This document shows, piece by piece, positions 15,980-23,936 of a stretch of DNA of 64,000 nucleotides (position 1 is its first letter; each line of letters starts with the position of its first letter). The translations under genes and the position numbers were made by a program. Origin of the DNA: Nocardioides dokdonensis FR1436 (GTDB lineage: Bacteria; Actinomycetota; Actinomycetes; Propionibacteriales; Nocardioidaceae); contig NZ_CP015079.1 in the NCBI RefSeq assembly GCF_001653335.1, forward strand, positions 868,001-932,000, given 5' to 3'. The notes below the pieces were generated by a model. That model made no database searches, was not told the origin of the DNA, and saw only the letters and a list, made by a program, of their open reading frames with translations.

Positions 15980-16981
15980 TCAGGCCCCCTCGGCCGCGCC
16001 GGCCGTCCGCGCCCGGGTCAGCGCGTCGGCCAGGACGCCGAGAGCGGCCTCCCCCACCAGATCGCCGGGCAGCAGCGGCACCTCGAGCAGCGGTACGTCG
16101 GCCAGGGCGGCCCGCACCGCGACCAGGTGCGTGTCCTCGACCCGTCGGCGTTGAGCGAGCAGGTCGCCGGCGTCGGCCGGGGAGCGGCGGTTGACGACGA
16201 GGCCGCCGACGTCGATGCCCAGCGCGACCAGCTGGCGGTGCAGCTCGAGGGTCTCCGCGACCGGAAGCCGCTCCGCGGTGAGCACCAGGAGGAACGAGGT
16301 CGTGGCGGGGTCCTGGACGGCGTCGCGCAGCCCGCCGAGACGGCGACGTCGCGCGACCAGCACCCGGCGCAGCTCGGCGTCGCGGTCGACCTCCCGTGCG
16401 GGGCCGCCGCCCAGACCCCGCAGGGCCGCGCCGAAGCGGTCGGCGCGATCGCGGTTGGCCAGCAGGGTCCCGGTCCAGGCGCTCAGCTGCTCGGGCAGGG
16501 CCATCAGGCGCAGCGTGTGACCCGTGGGCGCGGTGTCGAAGACGACTGTGTCGTGGCTGGTCAAGCCGTCCTCGACCGCCTCGGCGACCCGCTCCAGCAC
16601 CGCCGACTCGTGGGTGCCCGGTGCCTCGCGAGCCAGCGCCAGGTGCTGCTCGGCCGCGGCGTGCAACCGCTCCGGCAGCAGGCGCCGCAGGGTGGTGCCG
16701 ACCGCGCGGAGGTGCCGCTCCACGGTGGCCGCCGGGTCGATCTCCACCCCGTCCACGTGCCCACCCCCGGGGCAGGAGACCACCCGCACCGGATCGTCGC
16801 CCAGGGTGCGGTCCCAGACGTGACCGAGGTTGTGCGCGGGATCGGTGGAGACCAGCAGCACCCGCTGTCCGGCACGGGCGCGGGCGAGCGCCGTCGCGGC
16901 GGCGACCGAGGTCTTGCCGACGCCGCCCTTGCCGGAGACGAAGAGCACCCGCGGGCCGGGCCCGGTTGCCGGCGCGCTCAA
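15980..16981 (-). CDS. ArsA/Get3-like P-loop ATPase
   Basis: Protein of 333 residues from the ArsA/Get3 branch of deviant-Walker ATPases. P-loop FVSGKGGVGKTS (about 14-25), switch I STDPAHNLGHVWD, FDTAPTGHTLRLMALP as switch II/Walker B, and VVNRRSP. These proteins couple ATP to membrane-protein targeting or oxyanion transport. The start is a TTG overlapping the stop of the CC-ending small protein. Co-location with cstA suggests a role in handling the transporter or its partner rather than arsenite export; no other ars gene is present. Confidence 0.88.
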   Translation of the reverse strand: MSAPATGPGPRVLFVSGKGGVGKTSVAAATALARARAGQRVLLVSTDPAHNLGHVWDRTLGDDPVRVVSCPGGGHVDGVEIDPAATVERHLRAVGTTLRRLLPERLHAAAEQHLALAREAPGTHESAVLERVAEAVEDGLTSHDTVVFDTAPTGHTLRLMALPEQLSAWTGTLLANRDRADRFGAALRGLGGGPAREVDRDAELRRVLVARRRRLGGLRDAVQDPATTSFLLVLTAERLPVAETLELHRQLVALGIDVGGLVVNRRSPADAGDLLAQRRRVEDTHLVAVRAALADVPLLEVPLLPGDLVGEAALGVLADALTRARTAGAAEGA

Positions 16982-17232
16982 CAGCAGCCCAGGTGGTCGA
17001 GCGGCGAGCGGTCCATGCCCATCCGCCGGTGCCAGGCGTGGAACTCGTCGTAGGTGGCCGGCAGCAGCTCGGCGGAGTAGTAGGCCGCAGGGTCGGGCAC
17101 CCCGAGGGACTCCGCGAGGACGACCAGCAGGAACAGGTCGTCCTCCTCCTGGCGGGCCTGGCGGAAGGTACGCCGGTAGGGGCCGGCGTAGAACTCCTCC
17201 AGGCCCGCGCGGAAGGCGGCCCAGCGACTCAC
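16978..17232 (-). CDS. Cory-CC-star-like small protein
   Basis: Protein of 84 residues, highly charged and aromatic (GLEEFYAGPYRRTFRQARQEEDDLF), with a hydrophobic middle (LFLLVVLAESLGV) and ending in exactly two cysteines before the stop (DHLGCC). This end and size match what I know as the cory-CC-star family, found next to CstA and an ArsA-related ATPase in actinobacteria. It sits between cstA (16 bp gap) and the ATPase (overlap), so all three are one operon. The C-terminal Cys pair may bind metal or be modified; function is unknown. Confidence 0.75.
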   Translation of the reverse strand: MSRWAAFRAGLEEFYAGPYRRTFRQARQEEDDLFLLVVLAESLGVPDPAAYYSAELLPATYDEFHAWHRRMGMDRSPLDHLGCC

Positions 17233-17248
17233 CCGGGCACCGCTCGCG

Positions 17249-18955
17249 TCAGGCGCCGCGGATGGCGTCGACCGCGTCGGTGCGGTCGGCGTCGTCGGGC
17301 TCCGCCGGCGACCGGCGGGCGTCCAGCATCGCCAGGACCGCCTCGACGGAGACCCAGACCGTGGCCAGCATGATCACCACGTCGATGCCGAGCAGCAGCC
17401 AGTCGCTGTCGTCGCGCAGGGTGCCGAGCTGCACGATCGCGGCGTAGAAGGACATCACCAGCACGAACGCCAGCGGGACCAGCGCCGGCCACGGGTTGCG
17501 GCGCTTGCGGATCAGCATCACCGCGACGATGGACAGCGTCAGCGAGGCCAGCAGCTGGTTGGTCGTGCCGAACAGCGGCCAGATGCGCATCCCGCCCTCG
17601 CCGCCGGCGCCGGCGCTGAAGGTCAGCCCCAGCGCGACGACCAGGACGATGCCGGTCGCGGCGAGCTTGCCGATCCTCATCCCGAGGACCTCGCCGGCCT
17701 CCTGCACCACGAAGCGCTGCAGGCGCACGCCGGTGTCCATCGTGGTGGCGGCGAAGAGGACGGCCATCGTGGCCAGGATCGTGGCGCTCAGCGAGGTGGA
17801 GATGCCCAGTCCGGCGTTCAGGATCGAGCCGCCACCCTGGACGAAGGCGGTGACACCGCCCTGGTTGAACGCGGTGTAGACCGCCTCCCACTCGGCCAGC
17901 GTCGCGTAGCCGGCGGTGGTCGCGAGGATCGCTCCCAGCGCCAGGAGACCCTCGCCGACGGCGCCGAAGTAGCCGACGAACCGGGCGTCGGTCTCCTTGT
18001 CGAGCTGCTTGGAGCTGGTGCCCGAGGACACCATCCCGTGGAAGCCGGAGATGGCGCCGCAGGCGATCGTGACGAAGAGCAGCGGGACCAGGTTGGGGGT
18101 GCCCTCCGGCACCGACCGGTTGATCGCCGGCGCCACGATGTCGGGCGTGCTGAGCAGCACCGCCCCGTAGAGCAGGCCGAGGCCGATGAAGAGCTGGACC
18201 CCGTTGATGTAGTCACGCGGCTGCAGCAGCACCCACACCGGCAGCAGCGAGGCGATGCCGGCGTACAGGAACAGCGCGAGGATCCAGAAGGTGGCCGGCG
18301 ACATGCCCAGCACCGGGTCGGACAGCTCGATCGGGTAGCGGTCGCCGACGAGGATCAGCGAGTAGAGGGCGGTGACGCCGATGACGGTGGTGGCGAGCAG
18401 GTTGATGCGCCAGCGGTAGATCATCTGGCCGACCACGACCGCGACCGCGATGGCGCCCCAGGCCGGGATCACCGACGACGGGGTGGAGATGAGCAGGTTG
18501 GTGATCACGACCGCGAACGCCGCGACGACCATCAGCAGCAGCAGGAAGATGACGACGAGGAAGAGGTTGCGGCCCCGGGCCCCGATGTAGCGCCCCGACA
18601 ACATGCCCATCGAGCGTCCGCGGTTGCGGGCCGAGGCCCACAGCGACCCCAGGTCGTGCATGCCGGCGAAGAAGACGGTGCCGAGGGTGACCCACAGGAA
18701 CGCCGGCAGCCAGCCCCAGATCACGGCCACGGCCGGTCCGACGATCGGCGCGGCACCGGCCACCGAGGTGAAGTGGTGGCCCCACAGCACGAACTTGTTC
18801 GTGGGCACGAAGTCGACGCCGTCGCCGAGCTCGTGCGCCGGAGTGGGGAACCCCGCGTCCAGCTGGTAGATGCGCTGGGCGAGGAACTTCGAGTAGAGCA
18901 GGTAGCCACCCAGCAGCATGGCGAGCCCGATCAACAACAACCACAGTGACGTCAT
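17249..18955 (-). CDS. cstA: Carbon starvation protein CstA family transporter
   Basis: Membrane protein of 568 residues with about 15 hydrophobic helices. Family signature: HFTSVAGAAPIVGPAVAVIWGWLPAFLWV, GSLWASARNRGRSMG, and ISGFHGMVSSGTSSKQLDKETDARFVGYFGAVGEGLLA. CstA/BtsT proteins import pyruvate or peptides. The ATG follows GGAGG at 7 nt. A CRP-like site lies about 80 bp upstream, in line with cAMP-CRP control of cstA in other bacteria. First gene of the cstA/CC-protein/ATPase operon. Confidence 0.95.
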   Translation of the reverse strand: MTSLWLLLIGLAMLLGGYLLYSKFLAQRIYQLDAGFPTPAHELGDGVDFVPTNKFVLWGHHFTSVAGAAPIVGPAVAVIWGWLPAFLWVTLGTVFFAGMHDLGSLWASARNRGRSMGMLSGRYIGARGRNLFLVVIFLLLLMVVAAFAVVITNLLISTPSSVIPAWGAIAVAVVVGQMIYRWRINLLATTVIGVTALYSLILVGDRYPIELSDPVLGMSPATFWILALFLYAGIASLLPVWVLLQPRDYINGVQLFIGLGLLYGAVLLSTPDIVAPAINRSVPEGTPNLVPLLFVTIACGAISGFHGMVSSGTSSKQLDKETDARFVGYFGAVGEGLLALGAILATTAGYATLAEWEAVYTAFNQGGVTAFVQGGGSILNAGLGISTSLSATILATMAVLFAATTMDTGVRLQRFVVQEAGEVLGMRIGKLAATGIVLVVALGLTFSAGAGGEGGMRIWPLFGTTNQLLASLTLSIVAVMLIRKRRNPWPALVPLAFVLVMSFYAAIVQLGTLRDDSDWLLLGIDVVIMLATVWVSVEAVLAMLDARRSPAEPDDADRTDAVDAIRGA

Positions 18956-19027
18956 GGCCGACCTCCGAGAGAAGTGATGCCGAGGGGCCGGGGATCGAAC
19001 CGGCCGACTCGCAGCATATGCATCGAT

Positions 19028-19043
19028 CGTGACGGAGGTCACG
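19028..19043. promoter_or_regulatory. CRP-like site upstream of cstA
   Basis: CGTGACGGAGGTCACG is a perfect inverted repeat with GTGA-N6-TCAC, the CRP/GlxR core. It lies in the divergent region between cstA (start 18955) and the FAD oxidoreductase (start 19185). Confidence 0.6.
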
Positions 19044-19184
19044 GCGACGGCCGGCGCGCCGCGCCTCGTCGGGCGGGGCTAGGGTCCCCGCAAGGACACG
19101 GTCGAGGCCACGCCAGCCCGCACCGCCCACGCGCGTCCGGCCCGGCGACCCTCGCCCGGTCGGCCCGGCACAGGAGAAGAAGAC

Positions 19185-20492
19185 ATGGCCCTGCACGGCT
19201 CCCCGCACCCCGCCGCCCCCGGCTCCTCGAACGGCTCCGGGCCCGCTCCGCGGTCCGTGGCCGTCATCGGCGCGGGGATGGTCGGGCTGGCCACCGCCTG
19301 GCACCTGCAGGAGCGTGGTGTGCAGGTCACCGTGCTGGAGCGCTCGCGGGTCGCGGCCGGGTCGTCCTGGGGCAACGCCGGCTGGCTGACCCCGGGGCTG
19401 ACGGTCCCGCTGCCCGACCCCGGCACGCTGCGCTACGGCATCCGCACCGGCTGGCGCCCCTCGTCCCCGCTGTACATCCCGCTGCAGCCGGACCTGCGCC
19501 TGGCGCGGTTCCTCACCGGCTTCGCCCGGCACTGCACCAGCGCCCGCTGGGCCGCAGGCACCCACGCCTACTCCCCCATGAACGCCGAGGCGCTCGATGC
19601 CTTCGCCGAGCTGGCGGACGCCGGAGGCGCCCCCCGCCCCACGCCGGCGGCACCGTTCCTGGCCGCCTTCCGCACCGAGCACGACCGCGAGCACCTGGTC
19701 GAGGCCCTGGACACGATGCGGCGCACCGGCCAGCGCATCGACTACGACCTCCTGGACGCCGCGCAGTCGCGCGCGCTCGAACCCGCCCTCTCCGCCGAGG
19801 TGGGCGCCGGGCTGCGCCTGGAGGGCCAGGAGTTCATCGACCCGCCGGCCTACATGGAGGGCCTCGCCGCCAGCGTGCGCGAGCGCGGCGGGTCGGTCCT
19901 CGAGGGCTGCGACGTCACCGGGGTCCACGACGAGGGCACCCGGGTCCGGGTGGTGCACACGGGCGGCGTGGAGCGCTTCGACGCCGTCGTGCTCGCCACC
20001 GGGGCCTGGCTGGAGAGGCTCGCCGCCCCCCTCGGCGTACGCCGCCTGGTCCAGGCGGGCCGCGGCTACTCGTTCTCGGTCGCCGGGGACGCGGTGCCGG
20101 AGCGGCCGGTCTACTTCCCCACCCAGCGCGTGGCCTGCACGCCGATCCGGTCGGCCACCGGCCGGCGGCTGCGCGTGGCCGGGATGATGGAGTTCCGCTC
20201 GCCGGACGCCCCGCTGGACCCCCGCCGGATCTCCGCGATCGTCGACGCGGTGCGGCCGCTGCTGACCGGCTTCGACCTCGACGACCGGCAGGACGAGTGG
20301 GTCGGCTCGCGACCGGTCACCACCGACGGGCTGCCGCTCATCGGGGCCAGCCGCTCGCCCCGCGTGTTCGTGGGTGGCGGGCACGGGATGTGGGGGGTCG
20401 CCCTCGGCCCGCTCACGGGCCGGCTGCTGGCCCAGCAGATGACCACCGGGGTGACGCCGGTGCAGCTGCAGCCGTTCGACCCGCTGCGCTGA
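19185..20492 (+). CDS. FAD-dependent oxidoreductase, D-amino-acid dehydrogenase (DadA)-like
   Basis: Protein of 435 residues, DAO/DadA family. FAD motif VAVIGAGMVGLATAWHLQERG (about 24-44), then VTVLERSRVAAGSSWGNAGWLTPG, a pattern typical of DadA. GFDLDDRQDEWVGSRPVTTDGLPLIG and GGGHGMWGVALGP close the FAD site. It would oxidise D-amino acids or a related amine at the membrane face. ATG 19185 follows CAGGAGA at 19171-19177. Divergent from cstA, so both may respond to the same CRP-like site (inference). Confidence 0.88.
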   Translation: MALHGSPHPAAPGSSNGSGPAPRSVAVIGAGMVGLATAWHLQERGVQVTVLERSRVAAGSSWGNAGWLTPGLTVPLPDPGTLRYGIRTGWRPSSPLYIPLQPDLRLARFLTGFARHCTSARWAAGTHAYSPMNAEALDAFAELADAGGAPRPTPAAPFLAAFRTEHDREHLVEALDTMRRTGQRIDYDLLDAAQSRALEPALSAEVGAGLRLEGQEFIDPPAYMEGLAASVRERGGSVLEGCDVTGVHDEGTRVRVVHTGGVERFDAVVLATGAWLERLAAPLGVRRLVQAGRGYSFSVAGDAVPERPVYFPTQRVACTPIRSATGRRLRVAGMMEFRSPDAPLDPRRISAIVDAVRPLLTGFDLDDRQDEWVGSRPVTTDGLPLIGASRSPRVFVGGGHGMWGVALGPLTGRLLAQQMTTGVTPVQLQPFDPLR

Positions 20493-20559
20493 CCCCCGCG
20501 CCGACCCCGCGGGCCACGCCCACCCGTCCGGAGGAGCGCCCGGCTGCCACAGTGGAGGC

Positions 20560-21966
20560 ATGGACGCCGCCCTGACCCTGCTCGCGGGCACGCTGCTGAT
20601 CGCGGTCATCATCGCGGCCAACGGCTACTTCGTGGCCCAGGAGTTCGCCTACATGGCGGTCGACCGGTCGCGCCTGAAGGCCCTGGCCGGGCAGGGCGAC
20701 CGGGCCGCGCGCCGGACGCTGCGGATCACCGACCGCACCTCCTTCATGCTCTCGGGCGCCCAGCTCGGCATCACGATCACCGGCCTGCTCGTGGGCTACG
20801 TCGCCGAGCCGGTGCTGGGCTCGGCGATCGGCGAGCTGCTCGGCGGGGTCGGCGTACCCACGATGACCGGCGTCCTCGTCGGCACCGTGCTGGTGCTGGT
20901 GCTCTCCACCGTCGTGCAGATGCTCTTCGGCGAGCTGTTCCCCAAGAACCTCGCCATCGCCCGGCCCTACCCCGTGGCCCAACGCCTCTCCCGCTCGACA
21001 CTGCTCTACATCGGGGCGTTCGGGTGGCTGATCCGGGTCTTCGACGCTTCCTCCAACGCGCTGCTGAAGGTGTTGCGCATCGAGCCGGTCCACGACGTGG
21101 GGCACTCCGCCAACCTGCACGACCTGCGCCGCATCGTCAGCGTCTCCCGCGACGCCGGCGAGCTGCCGCCGGAGCTGAGCCTGGTCCTGGACCGGATGCT
21201 CGACTTCCCCCGACGCCCCGTCTCGCACGCCCTGGTGCCCCGTTCGCGTGTCGACGTGCTGGCGCACGACACACCGCTGGCGCAGGTGCGCGAGGCGATG
21301 GAGGGCGGCCACTCGCGCTATCCCGTGCTGGACGAGGAGGGCGACGTGGCGGGCGTGGTGCACCTCGTCGACGTGCTCGAGGCGCTGCACCACGGCACGA
21401 GGCACGAGGCGCCGGTGAGCGAGGTGGCCCGTCCGGCAACGGTCCTGCCGACCACGATGCTGCTGCCGGACGCCCTCGGCGCGATGGACGAGAGCGGCGA
21501 CCAGATGGCCTGCGTCGTCGACGAGTACGGCGGCTTCGTGGGCGTGGTGACCCTCGAGGACCTCGCCGAGGAGGTGGTCGGCGAGATCACCGACGAGCAC
21601 GACGCCGAGGAGGAGCGGCACATGGTCCTCTCGCAGACGCAGGACCGGTGGACGGTGCGCGGCGACGCCCCGCTCGACGAGGTCGAGCGGGAGCTCGGCG
21701 TCGCCCTCCCCGAGGGCGACTACGTGACCGTCGGCGGCCTGGTCATCGCCACCCACGGCGCCCTGCCCCGCGAGGGCGAGCAGCTGGTGGTCCCGCTGCC
21801 CGACGACCCCGCCGAGCTGGCCCACGACGACCACCCGCCCCGGCGTCACCTCGAGGTCGAGGTGCTCGAGGTGGCCCGGCACGTGCCGACCCAACTGGCC
21901 GTCGCGCTGCGCGTGGCCGAGCACCCTGATCACGTCGGGGACCCCGAGAAGGAGCAGGCCCGATGA
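20560..21966 (+). CDS. Hemolysin-type CNNM/CBS/CorC protein
   Basis: Protein of 468 residues: CNNM (DUF21) membrane domain with about four helices (1-200), including [16 protein letters not shown] and [15 protein letters not shown]; two CBS domains (about 220-340; [23 protein letters not shown]); and a C-terminal CorC_HlyC domain ([30 protein letters not shown]). It fits the divalent-cation (Mg/Co) efflux family. CACAGT ends 6 nt before the ATG and GGAGG overlaps, so it may be leaderless or use that site. It overlaps the next CNNM gene by ATGA. Confidence 0.92.
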   Translation: MDAALTLLAGTLLIAVIIAANGYFVAQEFAYMAVDRSRLKALAGQGDRAARRTLRITDRTSFMLSGAQLGITITGLLVGYVAEPVLGSAIGELLGGVGVPTMTGVLVGTVLVLVLSTVVQMLFGELFPKNLAIARPYPVAQRLSRSTLLYIGAFGWLIRVFDASSNALLKVLRIEPVHDVGHSANLHDLRRIVSVSRDAGELPPELSLVLDRMLDFPRRPVSHALVPRSRVDVLAHDTPLAQVREAMEGGHSRYPVLDEEGDVAGVVHLVDVLEALHHGTRHEAPVSEVARPATVLPTTMLLPDALGAMDESGDQMACVVDEYGGFVGVVTLEDLAEEVVGEITDEHDAEEERHMVLSQTQDRWTVRGDAPLDEVERELGVALPEGDYVTVGGLVIATHGALPREGEQLVVPLPDDPAELAHDDHPPRRHLEVEVLEVARHVPTQLAVALRVAEHPDHVGDPEKEQAR

Positions 21967-22988
21967 CCGGCTTCGCCGCCATCCCCGTCACCATCGCGAT
22001 CATCGCGGCGAGCGCGTTCTTCGTCGCGACCGAGTTCGCGGTCATCGCCGCGCGCCGCACCCGGCTCGAGGCCGCCGCGGCCGACAGCCGCTCCGCCCGC
22101 GCGGCGCTGCGCAGCGCCTCGGAGGTGCCGCTGCTGCTCGCCGGCAGCCAGCTCGGGATCACCGCCTGCACGCTGGCCCTGGGGGCGGTGACCAAGCCCG
22201 CCGTGGACCACGCGCTGGAGCCGCTGCTCGCCGCCACCGGCCTGCCGACGTACGTCGCGGCCCCGGTGTCGTTCACGCTCGCGCTGCTGCTGGTCACCTT
22301 CCTGCACCTCGTCGTCGGCGAGATGGCACCCAAGTCGTGGGCGATCAGCCACCCGGAGCGGTCGGCCACGCTGCTCGCGGTGCCGATGCGTGGCTTCATG
22401 TGGGTCTTCCGGCCGGTGCTGGTGCTGCTCAACGAAGCCGCCAACCGGCTCGTGCGCCGGGTCGGGGTGGAGCCCGTCGCCGAGGTCGCGATCGAGCAGG
22501 ACGCCGACGACCTGCGCGAGCTGGTGCGGCACTCCGCCGAGACCGGCGACCTGGACGCCGGCTCCTCCGCCCAGCTCGTGGGGGCGCTGGCGACCTCCCG
22601 GGCCACCGTCGACGAGGTCGTGGGTGAGCGGGAGCTGGCGACCGTCCCGGCCGGGGCGAGCGTCGCCGAGGTGCACGGGCAGGCCCGGGCCACCGGGCAC
22701 CTGCGCATCCTGGTCGGCACCGCGGAGGCGCCCACCGGCGTGGTCCACGTCCGCGACACCCTCACCGCCGCTGGCGACGACCCGGTCGCGCCGTTCGTGC
22801 GCGACCTCCTGCGCCTCGAGGGCGCCACGACCGTCCTCGACGCTCTCTCCACCCTGCGCGCGGAAGGCACCCAGATCGCGCTCGTGGTGCGCACCGGCGC
22901 CGCCCCCACGGTCGTCACGATCGCCGACCTGCTCTCGCGGATGATGCCGGCCACCGCCCGGGCCGAACGCGTCGTCGACGCGGACTGA
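21963..22988 (+). CDS. CNNM domain protein (second of pair)
   Basis: Protein of 341 residues with the same DUF21/CNNM domain (ASAFFVATEFAVIAARRTRLEAAA; GSQLGITACTLALGAVTKP; EMAPKSWAISHPE). The CBS region (about 225-335) is shorter and less conserved, and no CorC_HlyC domain follows. It is translationally coupled to the longer CNNM protein (ATGA), so the two probably form a hetero-oligomeric cation transport complex in the membrane. Confidence 0.9.
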   Translation: MTGFAAIPVTIAIIAASAFFVATEFAVIAARRTRLEAAAADSRSARAALRSASEVPLLLAGSQLGITACTLALGAVTKPAVDHALEPLLAATGLPTYVAAPVSFTLALLLVTFLHLVVGEMAPKSWAISHPERSATLLAVPMRGFMWVFRPVLVLLNEAANRLVRRVGVEPVAEVAIEQDADDLRELVRHSAETGDLDAGSSAQLVGALATSRATVDEVVGERELATVPAGASVAEVHGQARATGHLRILVGTAEAPTGVVHVRDTLTAAGDDPVAPFVRDLLRLEGATTVLDALSTLRAEGTQIALVVRTGAAPTVVTIADLLSRMMPATARAERVVDAD

Positions 22989-23092
22989 CGCACCCCGAGG
23001 GGTGAACTCCCGACGCAGTCGGAGCACACGCGTTTCGGCGCCGGCGGGGGCGGGCATGTGCGAGTCACCGCACCCGAGCACAGGAGACGTAG

Positions 23093-23926
23093 ATGAGCGA
23101 CCAGCGCGCACCGCAGGGCCTGACCGACGAGGAGCTCGCCGCCGAGACCGGCACCGCGCTCCCCGACAAGGAGGTCGTCTCGATCCTCGACCTCAACGCC
23201 GATCTCGACCTGGCGATCGACGCCGCCGCCCCCATCGACCTCGGGGTCGCCGCGAACGCCAACGTCGCCGCGCCCATCGACGCGGCTGTGGGCGCCAACA
23301 TCCTCTCGGAGGGCTCGACCGCGCAGGCCATGGCCGATCAGGGCGCCCTCATCAACCAGAGCGTGGACGCCGACGCGGTGGCCAACGCCCACCAGGACAG
23401 CACGCTCGAACAGGGCGGTGCCCCCGACTCCGGCAGCGCGGCGGGGGCCACCACGGACCCGGCCACCACCGCCGCCGGCTCCCCGACCGACGCCGAGTCG
23501 ACCACCCCCACCTCCCCCGACGCGACCGGCGGGGTCACCGACGCCGTCGACGGCGCGACCGGTGCGGTCGACGGCGCCACGGGCGGCGCGACCGGCGGGC
23601 TCACCGACGGACTGGGCGAGACGGCTGGGGACACGGTCGGGGGCGTCACCAGCGGAGCTCCCTCGGCCGCCGACCTGGCCGACGGGAACCTGCTCGACGT
23701 CAACGTCGACCTCGCCGCCGACGCGAACATCGCTGCGCCCATCAACGGCGCGGTGGCCGCGAACGCCAACGTGGCCGCGCCGATCGACGCCGCCGTGGCC
23801 GCCAACGTCGGATCGGTCGACAGCGAGGCCGTCTCGATCGCCCAGCAGGACGCGATCATCAACCAGAGCATCGAGGGCTCGGCCGAGGCCACCTCCGACC
23901 AGTCCTCCGACATCCAGCAGCCCTGA
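23093..23926 (+). CDS. Ala/Asn-rich internally duplicated protein, candidate M50 substrate
   Basis: I do not recognise a named family. The 277-residue acidic protein begins with a leader-like stretch (LTDEELAAETGTALPDKEVV, about 10-29). Two homologous blocks of ~80 residues follow, at about 29-108 and 199-277. Each has L-D-hydrophobic-N-x-DL, an ANANVAAPIDAAV core, and a QDAIINQSIE/QGALINQSVD end. They are separated by a Gly/Thr/Asp-rich linker with DGATGAVDGATGGATGG. No signal peptide or membrane segment. AGGAGA precedes the ATG. The downstream gene (10-bp gap) encodes a PqqD-like/M50 membrane protease, so this is probably its client (inference). Confidence 0.8.
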   Translation: MSDQRAPQGLTDEELAAETGTALPDKEVVSILDLNADLDLAIDAAAPIDLGVAANANVAAPIDAAVGANILSEGSTAQAMADQGALINQSVDADAVANAHQDSTLEQGGAPDSGSAAGATTDPATTAAGSPTDAESTTPTSPDATGGVTDAVDGATGAVDGATGGATGGLTDGLGETAGDTVGGVTSGAPSAADLADGNLLDVNVDLAADANIAAPINGAVAANANVAAPIDAAVAANVGSVDSEAVSIAQQDAIINQSIEGSAEATSDQSSDIQQP

Positions 23927-23936
23927 CGGCACACCG

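Noticed and set aside
15980..16981. Arsenite efflux system based on the ArsA-like ATPase
   Set aside because: No arsB, arsC, arsD or arsR is present and the gene is fused by overlap to the cstA operon.
17249..18949. Long opposite-strand frames over cstA and many other genes
   Set aside because: High GC gives long shadow frames; they lack family motifs and are Arg/Ala/His-rich or valine/glycine-rich as expected for antisense reading.
23020..23060. Sigma-B-like promoter (GTTT ... GGGCGGG) before the repeat protein
   Set aside because: Spacing and the -10 do not fit the consensus.
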